Below are positions 27,364 to 42,121 of a stretch of 64,000 bases of DNA, in pieces. Made by a program: the position numbers and the translations under genes. Position 1 is the stretch's first letter, and each line of letters starts with the position of its first letter. Below the pieces are notes generated by a model. It did not search any database and was not told the DNA's origin. It saw only the letters and a program-made list of their open reading frames with translations. The stretch is from Metopolophium dirhodum (taxonomy: Eukaryota; Arthropoda; Insecta; Hemiptera; Aphididae): positions 32,960,447 through 33,024,446 of the forward strand of contig NC_083564.1 in NCBI RefSeq assembly GCF_019925205.1. Direction: 5' to 3'.

Positions 27364-27592
27364 CTTTGTCCTTAAATGATCCCGAGTTTATCTCCTCGAC
27401 GGCCAACGATATTGCACCGCTGATCGTGCGACCGGGTTTCGAGTAACCGATGTCGCCGGGTCGTCTCCTCGAGCCTGTCAAGTAGCCGAGAACGAATTCG
27501 TCCGTCCGTCCATCCGCGGCCAACTGCAACAACGCCAACACGGTCGGCCAAAACATGACCCGTTGACTATACGTATTCAGCCGCCGACAAAC
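27364..27592 (-). CDS. Gyc76C: Receptor guanylate cyclase Gyc76C-like, exon with start codon
   Basis: This exon encodes the N-terminus of a membrane receptor guanylate cyclase, a family that makes cGMP from GTP after extracellular ligand binding. The acceptor is TTGCAG at 27593-27594 and the donor is AAAG|GTACGA after 27364. I place the start at the ATG at 27556 (G at -3), leaving 36 nt of 5' UTR in the exon; there is no ATG between the acceptor and it. Residues 1-15 (MFWPTVLALLQLAAD) look like a signal peptide. The following FVLGYLTGSRRRPGDIGYSK and ISGAISLAVEEIN stretches match what I know of insect Gyc76C ligand-binding domains. It codes for 64 residues plus one base (phase 1), which joins exactly to the exon at 24977. 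Family assignment is by recalled motif similarity, not by a search. Confidence 0.88.
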
Positions 27593-30500
27593 CTGCAATT
27601 TGGCAAATATTCGTCCCGCGTCATTAGTAACACATTTTAACAGGTGTCCGACATCATAATTCTATTATTTAACGAGTGCATTAGGTTAATCGGCCAAGCC
27701 GAAGAATATACGGTCTCGCCCGTGGTTTATTGTAAAAAAAAACAGTTTAAACACTCTCGAAATGTATGGTGACGTATGAGACATTGAGACGTATAATAGG
27801 TATATTTTAAAAACAAATGAAGACGGACGACGATAATAATAATAATAGCAATCGTTCAACATTTAATATTCTCGAGTACCCGTTTTATATCATTATTTCT
27901 AGCGCAATTATTAGTACTCACATAAAACACAGTCAAGACAATTCTTGTTTAGTAGCCGCAACGAATGCAACGTTTTATGTTGCTGAAATATTTCCGCATA
28001 GCGGGTAATATAAGTTATTATTATTATTGAACAAACTTAAAGATTCATTGTAAGCCCTTGTTCTTAATCCACAGTGTGGTAAGACATTAGCGGGGACGCG
28101 TTAGAACATAAAAGACTTGTATGGTGTTCATGAATATTATAAACGATAATATTGGTTTTGAATAAAAAATAAAAATTCCCACGCAACCATTGATTTAAAA
28201 ATCAGCATAGTTTCTTCAGTGCCCGCGTGCTTTTTGTATAATACAAAGAATATACCGTTCGTCTTTTAAATATTTCCTTTTAAGGAATATCACAATATGT
28301 CTCCCCACTAACATAACACGCGGAGGATATCAAAACTAGTTTCAGGCTCCATTAGAAAACTGTCGTTTCTATTTAATTTATTGAACCGATAGTTTTTTTT
28401 GTCAATACGAGCGGTTAATATAAGCATCCCGCCGAATCATCAGATACGTAGGATATTATTGTCCTTCGAGTTGATGATCGACTGATTTTATATTTAATAA
28501 AATGATTGAGTTTGGATAAAATTAACGTTATTTTAATTATAAAGTATCCTGCTGTCCAGCGTTCATATTAAATGTGTTTTCCCGGTTTAACTTAAGTATT
28601 TAAATGCCATTACTAGCTGTATAATATACCCTATATTATGTTGTTTGTTGATCCAATAGTTGATAGAAACAAACCATTACTTTTTAAATTACAATATTAT
28701 ATTAATTGGTTATTATAGAGGTAGATAATTAAAATTGTGTTCTCTTTAAAAATTCGATTACACAAACAAAGTGAATACTTAATTTAGGTAAGTAGGTATA
28801 ATCAAACACCCATATAATACTTTCAACAATTGCTATCAAATGGTTATAACAAAACACTTAATGAATATATTCATTTTGAATACTTTATAATAAATAATTT
28901 TGCTGTTAAAACAATATAGCATGCTTTACAATAGCTGCAACTACTTTCACTTAGTTATATTATAACTCATATAGATGTTTACATACTGAATAATATGTCT
29001 ACAAAATATAAAATAAAACAAAACTCTATTCAGTAAATTTGATTTTTATATAAGTTCACTTCAATAATTTCTGTCAAATTTAAATAAAACTTTATAATAT
29101 TACAAAATAATAATTATAGTATGGAATATGCTTGGGGTTATAGACAGTATACAACATTATACCTAACTAATATCTATTAGATATTTAGATTATAACTCCA
29201 ATCTTTGAAAACAGTTTTAATGTTATTCTGTTAGAGCTAAAAGTTTAATATAACAGTGTTAGTTACCTATTAGTTTGGTAATTACCTAATCAAACTTACT
29301 AAAGTTAATTAAAATTATAAAATTCGCAAAAAAAAGAAATATTATGAGTCTTGAGCTTTTGACTCAGTTATACACTTCCTATTACTATATAATATATAGT
29401 GTTTCGGTAAGTTTGGGTTGTGTTTATATAATGATCACTTTATATTATAATTTTATTATATAGCTGTGCAGTTAATATTTTGAATTAAGCAATTATTTTT
29501 TATGAAAACTATTATTTAAATTTGTTAATGGAATAATATTTTTAATGATCTAATGGACATTAAGACATTTTAGTTTAATCTGCGTATATAATCAAATTAT
29601 TCAAATGAATCTGTTAATATAACTTAAATTACCTATTGACAATAATACGTTACTGGTATAATATATAATTTACCATTTGAAACAAACTGTTAAAGTAATA
29701 CGTTCTACATTTAAGTCCACGAAACTTGGTGGTATCTATTATATAATAAGCGTATAGTGACGCGATCAATTTGTTTTTCTTGTTCGTGATTTTAATTAAA
29801 ATATTAAACCACGTGCACTTAAAATTATCCAACGTCTTACTATATGTTTAAAAAAAAATCCAAAACCTTTCTTAATATCAATATTTATTTATCAGAGCTG
29901 TTATTTTAGTTTAAAAGAAAACAAAAATATGACAAACACGATCTTCCTAGACATATTTCGTGCAGTGCTACGTATATAGTACCTATTCTAGAGCCATCGC
30001 GGACAACATCGCCGTTAAGCAGTTGAAACTATTATCACAGTCGGAAAACTCATCACGTGGAAAAACCCCCACACGGAGTTATAAAATATACATAAATATA
30101 TATATAATATTACACACAATAGTACACGCAGCATGTACTATTTAATTTCCGACAAATCCGCCTCGTCAATCAGCTAGGCCGCTTTTGTACCTCTATCGAG
30201 CGCGCAGCTATATAATATTATAGCCTAAGTCCGACAAAAAATATATAATTCTTCGCAAGTCGTGTCGGAACAACAATAACTATTAACCGACCTACATATA
30301 TATATGAGGGTCTTGATATATTAGGAGGTGTATATACGTGAATACCCACAGGGACCACAGGGGAAAACGGGGTCCACGTGACCCGCCGGAGGATTAGTAA
30401 GCCGGGAAATGTCCGTGACGTGTCGAGGAGTGGCGAATAGATGGGTGGAGGGGTTAACGCATGAATCCCGGCGACCAAGTCTCCTCACGCACTATATATA

Positions 30501-33038
30501 TGTAGTGTAGTAATATGGTATGTATATAATATATATACCAGGTATATATATTATATATAGAGGCAAAACATAGTATGAAGACGGCGGCGGTAGTAGTTTT
30601 CTACGACAGGGGCTATATAGAGGAATTTAATATCTATTCTGCGGCGTACCCCGATTTATTATTGGCTTCACTTCCACATACATATGCACACGGTGTACAC
30701 CAGGGGCGTGTTCGGGGCGAACGCATATGTCAAAACGGGGAGAAAAAAAACATAACACGGTATATATGCCAATATTCATGTGCAGTCGATATAAACGTGA
30801 TTTTTTTCAAAGGTAAGTAATCTCCGGAATGTCAAATAGGGTATTTTCCCATTTAGTGTCTCGGATGGTTTTATTTTCCTTTAAAGGCAGTAGAATACTA
30901 TAAGAGGGTTATCGTTTTATTTAATATAATATGATGCCAATCGATAAAATTTACCACGAAAACATTTGACATAACTACTTGCAACAACAAAATTGAATTT
31001 GTATGCTAATAATATTATTATTAACTGCAAGTCTTTTTGATAAAATCGTTTAAATATTATGAAGTGATTATAGCTTTTTTTTATCCTTAAGTCTATAAAA
31101 AATTAAGTTGCAATTACCTAAATAGTTTACCTGGAATTACAATTATACATAGGTACTAAAGACTAGACTGTTGTTTCATAACACGCACGTAAAACTGCAG
31201 TTTTACCAATTTAAATATCTTTTATGTTTTTGTATTAATTTTAAAAAGTTATGACAAAACTTTTTAATAACCTCTTGTATAGGTTGTACAGTTATAAATA
31301 CACTTTCTAATACACTTTCTAATTCAAGACCATTGGTGGATCTAAGGGTGAAAATTATACACTCCTAAACATAGCCACCCCCCCCCCCCCCAAAAAAAAA
31401 AACCTCACACTGCAGTACTTATTAGTTATTATAAATATGAAGACCTGTAAGATGTAGTATATTTATAAATGTTCATGAAATATACTATATTATATAACTA
31501 TATAGGTACCTAAGTAATATATAATTTTACCTTAATGTGTACGTAAATACCATTATACGTTTATATGCGTTGAAATATATCCAAGCCAGTTCATTCAAAT
31601 GTATTTAATACAATGCACATTTTAGTAAAATTCAAGTATATAATAAAACTTATGAAAACATAAAGCCCAGGCTTTTCTGCAGCCCCAACAAATAAATTTA
31701 TCAACAATCCCCTTATGTTGAAGACATGTATTTTCAAACCGAATGAAACAAATCGCTTTCCAAGAATTACTTTAGTGATCTCCAATGATTATTATAATAG
31801 ATCAAATAAAACATAATTAGTTTCTAATCGCAATATCGCATAATAAATTACTTTAGCTTGATAAAAAAAAAAATTCTACTGTACAACATCAATATTGTAT
31901 ATTATTTTCATTTTATAGCAAAAGCACAGTTATTGAAAATTAGTTTGCAAAAACTATAAAGTATAAAATAATCAATCAATGTCTGGAGATAGTAAAAGAA
32001 AAAACCACACTCATTAATCTTACATCGTACCTAATACAATATTTTATAAGCTCATAACGAAATTAATCTATATAATTACAAATATATAAAATATCATAGT
32101 AATAATAATTAATGTTAAAGAAATAGAATGTTTTTAAAGAATACAGAAACAATAGTTCCTGCGTTGAACAATAATAATCAAACACGATGCTCATTAGTGT
32201 TCGTGTTAAATAAGAAAAATTAAAAAAAAATTCGTAAAGTAAATTATGTATTAATGTTAAACCGACCGTGTAGAAATTCTATTAATAATAACGGCGGAGA
32301 ATAATTTAAATGCGTCAACGGCGTACACTTTCCTCCAAAAAAATTATGGCGAGATAAAGATAATTACTTAGGTACGTTTGTGTTTGCCAAAAATATATTA
32401 TGTCTCCTGGACGGATGAACATTATTATAATAATAATTAGGTAAATTAAAATAAACGGACGCTCCGTGGACCTGACAATCCGTCAAAATTTGAGTGGCTA
32501 GATTATATTTTCATCAGTATAATATATTATGAATACGACACAGTGCGATAAAAAGGTCGATAACCTTTAATATTAAATAATAAGCGCGGCGCAAAATCAA
32601 TAAATTCTACCATTGAATATAAATATATAATATTATTACAATCATTAGTATACATATTATTATTACCTATCTATAATTAATAAAGAAATTCTGACCGATT
32701 ATATCATAGCGTAATAATTATTAACATTTATCAGCTAATAACACTCTGCAATATAAGTAAATATTGATTTATTTCTCAAAAATATCTGTTTTATACCGTC
32801 TTTCAGTTATACAGACCACATGCGTATGTAAATTGTTAGAAATGTTCCGTAAACGCTAATCCGACACTTGTTTTGCCAACAAATATATATATTATATATA
32901 TGTAAACAATATAAATATAATAGGTACGTACTTAATATCACGTACGACACGTGTTTGAGTGTTCGGAAACAATGTGTACGGTGATTAATTTAATAAATAT
33001 ATAACACTGATAAGCGATGGAGCTGCATGTAATACATT

Positions 33039-33062
33039 GGGGGGGGGGGGGGGGGGGGGGGG
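33039..33062. repeat. Homopolymer run of about 24 G
   Basis: An uninterrupted G tract in AT-rich intron. It could form a quadruplex and is likely length-variable; the exact length may also be a sequencing artefact. Confidence 0.9.
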
Positions 33063-33876
33063 ATAGTTAGTTAATATTTTGATCTACCATAGATGTGGTG
33101 GTTAATCAACTAGAATCATTGCGTACGTAAATCCTAATAATCAGTCATAAACTCCACGGCAGCATCCTATCATATATCCCCGGAATCCCGGCGAACTTTG
33201 CCCAAGTATACAGGGTGATTCGCCAAGCATGCTCACCCTTTTTTTTCTTCAATTATGTAGTTAAGTATTCAAAATCTCATTTTTGGATATTTTAAATAAA
33301 CTCGAAGATCATATTTTCAAATTCTCGAGATTTATGGCACCGCTTTATAAACTTATGTTTTTCAAATGACAACTCCCTCCTTTTCTACTAAAAATTAACT
33401 ACCGGATAATTTTCCTAAAAAATGTTACGTATCAGAGCCAAAATTTTAAAGAGTAGTTTTGGAGTTCTTTTGCTTTGTGTATTAAGAATATGAGGTCCAT
33501 GATAATGGGTTTGGAAGATATTTAGGCTATTGTGATTTGAACATTTTAGTGATTTATATTAATCTATCAACATTTATAATTTATAGAATTGGTCTAAGTA
33601 TCTTATATATTATTATATATTAGATTCAATTTTACATATATTTTATATTTTTATAAAACATTATTTAAGGGATATAAACATATTAATAACTCAGAAACTG
33701 CTGGTTCGATTTTCAAATAAGGTACCTATATAAAAATTTAAAAAAAAAATGTCCACTAAATAATTTACAGTAAAAAAGGGACGAGGTTCTTATTTGAAAA
33801 ACAGAAGTTTGTATCGCATCAGGACACTTAGCACAAAAAATCTCAAGACTTATAAAATATGGTCTCATATAAAGTA

Positions 33877-34524
33877 CAGTAATCACTCGATAATTCAAAA
33901 AACTCCATAAATCGAACTAAACGCTGAGTCCCCTGAGAAAAGCTCTATAATTAGAAGAAAATACATGTATTCCGGTGCCCTCGATAATTCAAAATGTCTG
34001 TCGGTGGGACACACTCTACAATTCGAATTTTTTCCACGAACCTCTATAATTCAAATTTCCTTAAACGCGATTATATGTAAGTTCATATGTATGTACAGAT
34101 TATAAAGATTAAGTACAATCTATTTAAAGAAGCAAAATCTTATATGTCAGGACTACGTCAATATTTTGAGCCATCTGAAATGGACGAAAACAAATGCGAT
34201 GCAATTTTCAATGCTATCAGTAAGTTAGACAACGCTATGGACCAGATTGTGGCCAGCAATTTATCACAAAAAAAAAATAACAGATTTCTTTAAAATGTAA
34301 AATATAATAATATAATAAATAAATGTCAATTAATAATTGTAAAATATAATAATATTATGTATGTATAATAAATAAATGTAATATATACATACAATTTCTC
34401 ACCTTTCTTTAATTCGAATTAATTTGTTTTCCTTTGATTATTGGAACACTCGGTAAATCGAAAACCTCTATAAATCGAATTTTTAACTCTGTCCCCTGAA
34501 TTTCGAATTATCGATTGACTACTG
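33877..34524 (+). mobile_element. Tigger/pogo-like DNA transposon remnant nested in a TA-flanked element
   Basis: The left end CAGTAATCACTCGATAATTC and the inverted right end CAGTAGTCAATCGATAATTC form a clear terminal inverted repeat, with TA on both sides (33875-33876 and 34525-34526), as expected for pogo/Tigger elements. At 648 bp it is far shorter than an autonomous element. It retains only a C-terminal transposase remnant (34087-34293). Confidence 0.8.
34087..34293 (+). pseudogene. Tigger-like transposase C-terminal remnant
   Basis: A 68-codon frame whose middle (SGLRQYFEPSEMDENKCD, then FNAISKLDNAMDQI) resembles the extreme C-terminus of Tigger/Jerky-type transposases, where a LRQFFE...ISxLD motif recurs. 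The HTH DNA-binding domain and DDE catalytic core are absent. The ATG is simply the first in the frame and not a natural start. The flanking Tigger-type inverted repeats support the call. Confidence 0.6.
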
Positions 34525-35941
34525 TATATTTAAAATATCCAAAAATCCAAAAATCAGAATTTGAATAAATTCATTATTGAAGAAAATAATGGGGATGAGC
34601 GTGCTTGATTAATCACCCTGTATATACTATTATCAAAACGACGAATAATATTATAATAACTGGTGATAAATCTATATTATATTATTTTGTCATATTATAT
34701 ATGAACGAACGCGCGGGAGTTACTTTGAAAAACATTTTTTTTATCATCTCTATGTTTTATCTGTCTGTCTATCTCTCTCTCTCTCTCTACCTCGATCTCT
34801 GTTTTTCTGAATATAATATATATATAGATATGAAATAACACACTCTAAACGGCTATAGTTGTTTTTTCTTTTGAAAAAACTTATATATTATAGTACCGTG
34901 ATAACGGCGGTGGTGGCGTCGTCCTTATCGCGAGTCCGCAAACAACATTGGCGATTGACCTAAAAAAATTGACACACCGAAACCCGTATTGGAGATGTAG
35001 TGCAGGCGAATAATAAAATATACATAATACATATTGTACTACTGTATGTATATATTTATATTTATATCAATGTATATAGTACACACATAATGTAATATAT
35101 TATACGCGTGTTATCGACATGTACGTTGACCTAGAATACGTTTACCTAAACCTACGCGCGGGAAAAGCCTCATTCGTTTTTCTAATTATTTTCACGATAA
35201 ACATAATATGTTGTGCTGTTAAAACAATTGTTATTATATTCAGTAACATGTTCAAGGGGGCGCCCGCATTGAAAAAAAAAAAAAATAATAATAAGTATGT
35301 TGATATCCTCGATATGTATATAATATATTATGTATGTAGGGGGATTCTTTAATCACTATATTATATTCGTTTTCTCGGTACTTTTATGTATTTGAAAATA
35401 ATATTTTTTTTACATGATTTTAAGTTATTAGAACATTTTTGAATAATATATGTTTTTATGAAAACTTCAAACTTCGTTTGTATAACGATAAAAAATATTA
35501 TTGAAAACTTAAATTTATACCTGGAAAATGAATGGATATAGTGATAAAATAATACCCTTTGGGCTTGTATGATGAAGTGTATTCGAAATCGTAAAATATC
35601 CATAATGTCTCCGCAGCGACATCGTCGCCGTCGCGTAGCGCGTAGGTATATTATGCACAGGTAATATGTAATAATGAAATAATAATATATAATGTCGAAT
35701 AACGGGCCGTCGCCTAATCACACAAACCACTGCAGATATACGACATACGCATATTTTATAATATAATATAAAACACATATTGTAAGTGGTGCACTGAAAC
35801 GATTGGAAAATTAAAACGCGCGCGAATACGACCGATGTGGTGGCAACATATATATTATTATTATTATTATTATTATTATATACTAGTCCCACGCGCTTTT
35901 ATCAGCATAATATAATAAACATAATATAATATAGGTAATAA

Positions 35942-35992
<51 letters not shown>
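35942..35992. repeat. (TA)n-(GA)n compound microsatellite
   Basis: About 12 TA units pass directly into about 13 GA units, in a large intron. Confidence 0.95.
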
Positions 35993-38900
35993 ATACGCAC
36001 CGGCGAGAGAATAAATATGCACGCGAAAAAATAAATAAATATCACTGAAAATCCGGTGAACTTTCACATCGACGACGATCGCTGCTGCAGTGATACTCGA
36101 CGTATTATTGAAGAGACGCCACTGATGCAGCAGCGCACAGACACGCACGTCCGTATATTATCGTTTATTGCGCAATTATTGCAAAAGAGTGGGTTTCCAC
36201 AGAAACATCATCCTGCAGTAAATAGTAAAATAATTAAATAATATAATTTTTTTTTTAATCCTATAACAAAATAATGGGCAACACAAAACGCATATTATGT
36301 TCATTACAATAATACAATATAATAAAAAAATATTTAAAAAAAAAGCTTGGCATGCTGCAGTTTCAATATACCTAATATTATACTGAGTGCCAAAATTCCA
36401 CTGGTTTTGAATATGTTTCGATGACGGCAATAACCGCGCACACGTCGGTCTCGCGTCTTATTCGTCGAACAAATGAAAATTATAAACTGATTCATTATTA
36501 TTTTTATTTTCTTCAACCGTTTCGAAATCGAATATAATACAATACACAATATTATACGTGTGACCCGGACGACGGCGATAATATACCTACCTACGTATAG
36601 AAAGCCTCCGACACAATGAAGAAAATGCGCGTAACAATCGTAAAAGAAGTTTTTTCTTACACCAATACAATATTTACCTGTTTATGTTTTAGCGCGCACA
36701 CGATAGTGGTTGGAGGTACACACTTCTGTTCGGTAAGAAATCTTGTGTAAAGATATTGGAATGATAAATGTATTTGTTTTATGGAATTTAATAGTTTTTT
36801 TTTTTATGTTGCGCGAAATAAATATAAAATATTTTTACAATATAAATTGTTAATATTTTTTTTTATACATTTAAAACTATTGCTTGTCACCAGATTTTTG
36901 GGTAGTATATGATACACTTATTTTGATTATATACAATAAAACTGATGAAAAACTATAAAATGTATTTTTCCATTTATTATATTTTCAAATTTTCTATTTT
37001 GTTTTATTAAATTTCCAATGGAATTATACTTCAGTTATAAAAACTAAAAACGTATGAGACATCATAACATGGCTCCAATAAAACTAAACTATACGAAATA
37101 AATGCTTAAACTAAGATAATAATATAATATTGTAATACTAATATTTACAAAGATACTAACAGGCACACTTTTATATAACTACCTACTTAGATAACTAGAT
37201 AATGATTCTTTTATAAATTATAAGTGGTAATAATTTTAAGTAGGTACCTAAGAAAAAATTGGAAACATAAAAACGATTCAAAAATGGCAATGATGGAGTT
37301 GCTATTTCAAGCGAATTTTCGTTACACAGATTGGTGTTTCGGTAGACATGCATTGAGTTTGTGACAGATGAAATTATGAAAATTAATATATATTATAAAG
37401 GTTACTTGGACAAAAATGTGAGTTGTACAAATGACTAGTACGAGTTCTGTCGCTGCCTGAAAACAAAACTGTGGTTGGAACAAATGAAGATGATATTAAA
37501 ACGTGTAAACATGTATTTGGTGTATGTGTAAGTATTCGGTGGAACAGCCAGTTTGCACATATAAAACTGAACGTGTAAACCCACAATATCAATATATTTA
37601 ATATCAATATTTCATACAGACTACGATTATATGAAAAAGCTTTGTTTATGAGTTTGGATTTATTTTATTTTATAACAAAGGTTGATGATATCATAAATAT
37701 ATAATCTATAATAATTATGGATTATGCTAGTGTCAGTGCCCAATAATTCATATAGTTAACAAAATTAACTTATATACGTTTTGGTTATTTAATACATTAC
37801 ATAATTATTAATGGGTATTTGGCCTTTATATTTTTTATATTTTTATAAATTATATAAATATGTTATTTATCACAGTGTGGAATATAGGACATAGGTACAC
37901 AATATCAAATTGGATGGTGTTAAACCAGGTAATGTTGTGCTACAGAATACAGATATGGTACCCATAAAATATTATACATCATCACTATAGGCTACAAGCA
38001 GCGGAATGTGGCTATAAAACATACTATTTGAAATTACATTTTAGCTACTTAAATACTTAATACAAACTCAATCAGATCTAATCGGATCAAATCGGACTAA
38101 TTTTGTTGTATTTTAGTAAGGAATCAATTTCAAAAATCTAGTATCATGTCTCTACGGAAAAGTAATTACTGGTAGATTTAAAATTGTACTTATATGCGAA
38201 TATATTGACAAAACAATTCACCCAAAAAAATGATACTGATCGTATTATTTATACATTTTATAAAGCTAAACTAATATATGGATACATATTATATATTTTT
38301 GAATAGGTATAAAAATATATTATATTTTAATCATTATGTATAATTTAAATAACTTACACACCTTTATAGACTTTTTGAGAGAGTCAAAACTCTAACTTCA
38401 ATTAAATAAAAAAAAATATAATATATCGTTAAGTTTTAGAAACCAAGCTTCATTGAGTTAAAGGTGATAAAAATATTTAATAATTGCCTACTACTACAAC
38501 CGCAACACGTTATTTTAAATACATTAAACGCAATACCAGTATTCAAGTGTCTAAGATCATTATCTGTTTTATTATAGCTAAATAAAATTATTTAAAATAA
38601 TGAATATTCAAAATAATATATCAAGCATTTAATAGCTTTTTATTTTTACTTTTTTTTTACTTTTATGATTTTCTTAAAAAGTATTTTTGCTCCGTCCAAA
38701 GTCATAAATAAACGGCAGGCCATGTTTTTTTTTTAATTTTGATCAGGCAAGCCACTAATTTTAGTAAACTGCAAGCCAGGACGAGCAATGGAATAAATAA
38801 CAGCCAACATTAGTGTGATTCACTATAATTTGCAAATGACAAAATATTATTAAAATTATTTAGAAATTTAGAATAAAGACTTTCATGAAACGATGAAACA

Positions 38901-41007
38901 CAAAATCAAAATTTGCATACTAATGATATATCATCAAATCTATCACATTGTTCATAATTTAATAAAATATTTATTTTTATTTCAACAAGTCCAAACTAAA
39001 TTGACATTCCATACGTTATGTATCCAAATTTTCTCAATCTAGCAAAAATAAAAAACCTTTATAACCGACACCTTTAGGCTTTAATTTAAATATTGAGTGA
39101 GTGGAATACCATTATTCACAGATGAGAGAACACACAAATACCTAACAAATTTAACTATTGGTTTCATTGATTTGGTTTTCCTAATATATTATATAATTGT
39201 ATAAATTATGTTGATCAAGTACAAGCAGCAATTTACATTGTAAATAGGAATGTAGGTACAACAAAAACTAAGAATACAATGATATTAAATCAAGATCTCA
39301 GATTTGTAAATTTGTTTACGTTTTTTTAGTTGATTTTTTAACGGATTTTTATTTAAAGAAGAAACTTAACTTATAGCCATGAAATTTATAAAAATTGTAA
39401 CATTTGTTAGTTCTTTTTTAAATAAATGTAAAAGTAATTTTTATTAATTTTTTTAATTTTTACCTTTCCGTATTAACATAATATTATATATTTATATAAT
39501 TCTAATAAAAAAAACATTTGAAATTAACATAAATAAATCTGCTTATTACAAATAAATTGTATTTATTTTATGTGTATACAGCTGATATATTTAATCAGTG
39601 CTGTTATACGACTGATATTAATATGTATGCAATTAGGTTATAGGTATGTAGTAACGGAGTCATTATTATATTATTATCTAGTTATGTTCACAGTTTTTCT
39701 CTAAAAAGAAATAATGTTAGTAACGATTATTGTATAATTATAAAATTATTTCAGAATATAAATTATTAACTACTGTATAAAAAAAGTTCATAGATACGTA
39801 TAATGTACAATGTACCTATAATGTAGTTCAAAGTTTGCAAATGTGTTGGAATAAATATGTTAAATACGTCTTGTTATAATAATTATTTATTGAAGTGACA
39901 TATAATATAACTAAACCTAAGTGTATTAGTAATATGATTCACATTTTTAACACCTATTTATACTAAGTTGACAGTTGTATTTAGTCAGAGTATTGTCACA
40001 TTAAGAAAACAAAGTACGTTATAAAATGTTTAAATTTCGAATAACAGTAAAATATATTTGGCAGTGATATCTATTTATATTAGGTCAAGGCAACGCGGTC
40101 TGGAGTAGGGACTCCGGACTTATGAATAATAATTATTATTGTATATTATATTACATTTTACAACTACAAATGCTATAGACATTTCAACTATTTAGAATTA
40201 TACAGTACTTGTCAAAATGTAATTTTAAAATGTTCGACTTTATACCAAGTCTATCATATAGATAAGGTTAGAACGAATTTCAGAATACACAATTTCAAAT
40301 TCATTAATTAAATATAAGTTGGCCAAAACTCGGTAACTGTGTCGTAAGCGATCTACATAATGTACAATGGGTTTTTTTTATAATAATATTTTATGTAACA
40401 TTCTTTTTCATAAATTAATATTTAATAATGTTTACATTAATAATTTATACGTATTTGTTTTGGAAGATCGCTTACAACACTACACCGATGTAGATCGCGA
40501 AAATTATGATAGATCACTTACGACTGCGTTACCTAAATCTCTGCATTAATTAAACAGCCAAAAAATAACCACTTTAGAAATAAAATTTCGTTAATACGTA
40601 ATATGAGTGACATTTCTAAAACGTATTAAATGTACGGAGAATTTTCCAAAGAACCCCTTTTTTTATTACCTATTATAAGTCATCTCAATGTAATATTGTT
40701 GTAGAATTATTATTAATCAGTGTCATTCAATAATTTGTATAACTATAAATGGAATGTATTTTGAGTTTATTACGTATTTGACGATTCTGCATAAATAGTA
40801 AATAAAGGTACTATCTTATTGTGTTTTCGATTATATAAGTTTATAATAAGACACGCCCATATGAGTTTGGTATTAAGCTTTTATAAGTGTTAACTATTTA
40901 TAGACAATTTATCCCCCTAAGATAATTACAATTTAACTCGTTTACGCACCTACACAGTTGTCGAATATAATATGTAAATACTGTATACCTATAGATTTGA
41001 TAAAATT

Positions 41008-41500
41008 ATTTTAGATTCTGAGCGGAGCGAGGAAGATAGTGGTTTTACAATGGTGTTTATTTTTTTTTTTTTATCCTGTATACAAAATTTTTATCAGATC
41101 GAGTGCTTCGATTTCAACATATAGTACCTTATCGTTTAGCAAATTGGATCAAGATGGTACTTTAGACAGGTCTTTTCTCGATTTTCGATAGTTATGTAAT
41201 GCCACGGGAAAAACTACTGACAAATTACGAAAAACCGCTTAAAATGGGATTTTAATTTCTAACAATTTGTTTATCACCATAGCAACGAATAAAAAATTAT
41301 AATATTATAATATTAATTCTACTTAAAAGCTATAATAAATAAAAAAAATTTAAAAAATCCAGACTGATAAACCGTCTCCGCTAAGAATCGTTTTTCTTAT
41401 ACAATGATATTATACCATTGAATTCAAGTTTAATACAATCCATTTTACATTGTCCCACTTGTAACCTACTGTACAAAAGAACGACATCCACTTACCTGCT
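41008..41500 (-). repeat. Interspersed F-family repeat, internally deleted copy
   Basis: The tail (plus-strand TTTTAGATTCTGAGCGGAGC at about 41008) and the head (minus-strand AAGTGGATGTCGTTC near 41490) are both present but only about 0.5 kb apart, against 0.85-1.4 kb in other copies. Both ends are therefore intact while much of the body is deleted. Confidence 0.8.
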
Positions 41501-42121
41501 TTTTATTATTGAAATAGTTTACATGATAATTTTTACCCAAAAGATATGGATGGATTAAAAAGAAAAAAAATTAACGGTTAAACGACGGTTAAAGATTTTT
41601 TTTTTAAATTATAATATCACACCAAAAATTTAACAAATAATATAGTTTGAAACGAAAACTCTATATAGTTACAAATGTTACAATATAAGAGAAACATCCA
41701 CAAAATAAGAATACAAACGCGTCAATCATCTATACACTGTAGCAGTATTATATATAATATAATATCTATACGCATTATCTTTCATCAAAGCGGTTTGGGG
41801 CAATTTTTTTTTTTTATCGGCATTTATAACGACTTGGTTGGCTATCATCGGGATTTTTTCGTACCATAAAATTTTATATCCCGTCACATTTTCTCGATAC
41901 TCCGCCAATATATAATACGCATATAAAAATAATAACACGGCGTGATGTCGATTTTACGTTTTCGTCCGTGTTGGTCGTCTGTTAATAGCGTTGACACGCG
42001 TTGTTTCACTTATACGTAATCGTAAAACACATATAACAATAAAAAGCGGGGAAGACATTCTGCTGTATAGTATATATTATGTCGTGTGTAACTCGTCGTT
42101 GAATAAGTCGCTATGTATGTT

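Larger units (their letters stand above)
33211..34620. mobile_element. TA-flanked inverted-repeat DNA transposon remnant (outer element)
   Basis: The left terminus CAGGGTGATTCGCCAAGCAT and the inverted right terminus CAGGGTGATTAATCAAGCAC match at most positions over about 30 nt, and each is flanked by TA. The 1.4-kb element encodes no transposase of its own that I can see. A second transposon (33877-34524) is inserted inside it, so the ancestral outer element was about 0.76 kb. The terminus resembles the small MITE at 12290-12566. Confidence 0.7.

Noticed and set aside
35515..36148. Minus-strand ORFs of 90-125 codons
   Set aside because: Built largely from (ATT)n, (TA)n and (GA)n microsatellites.
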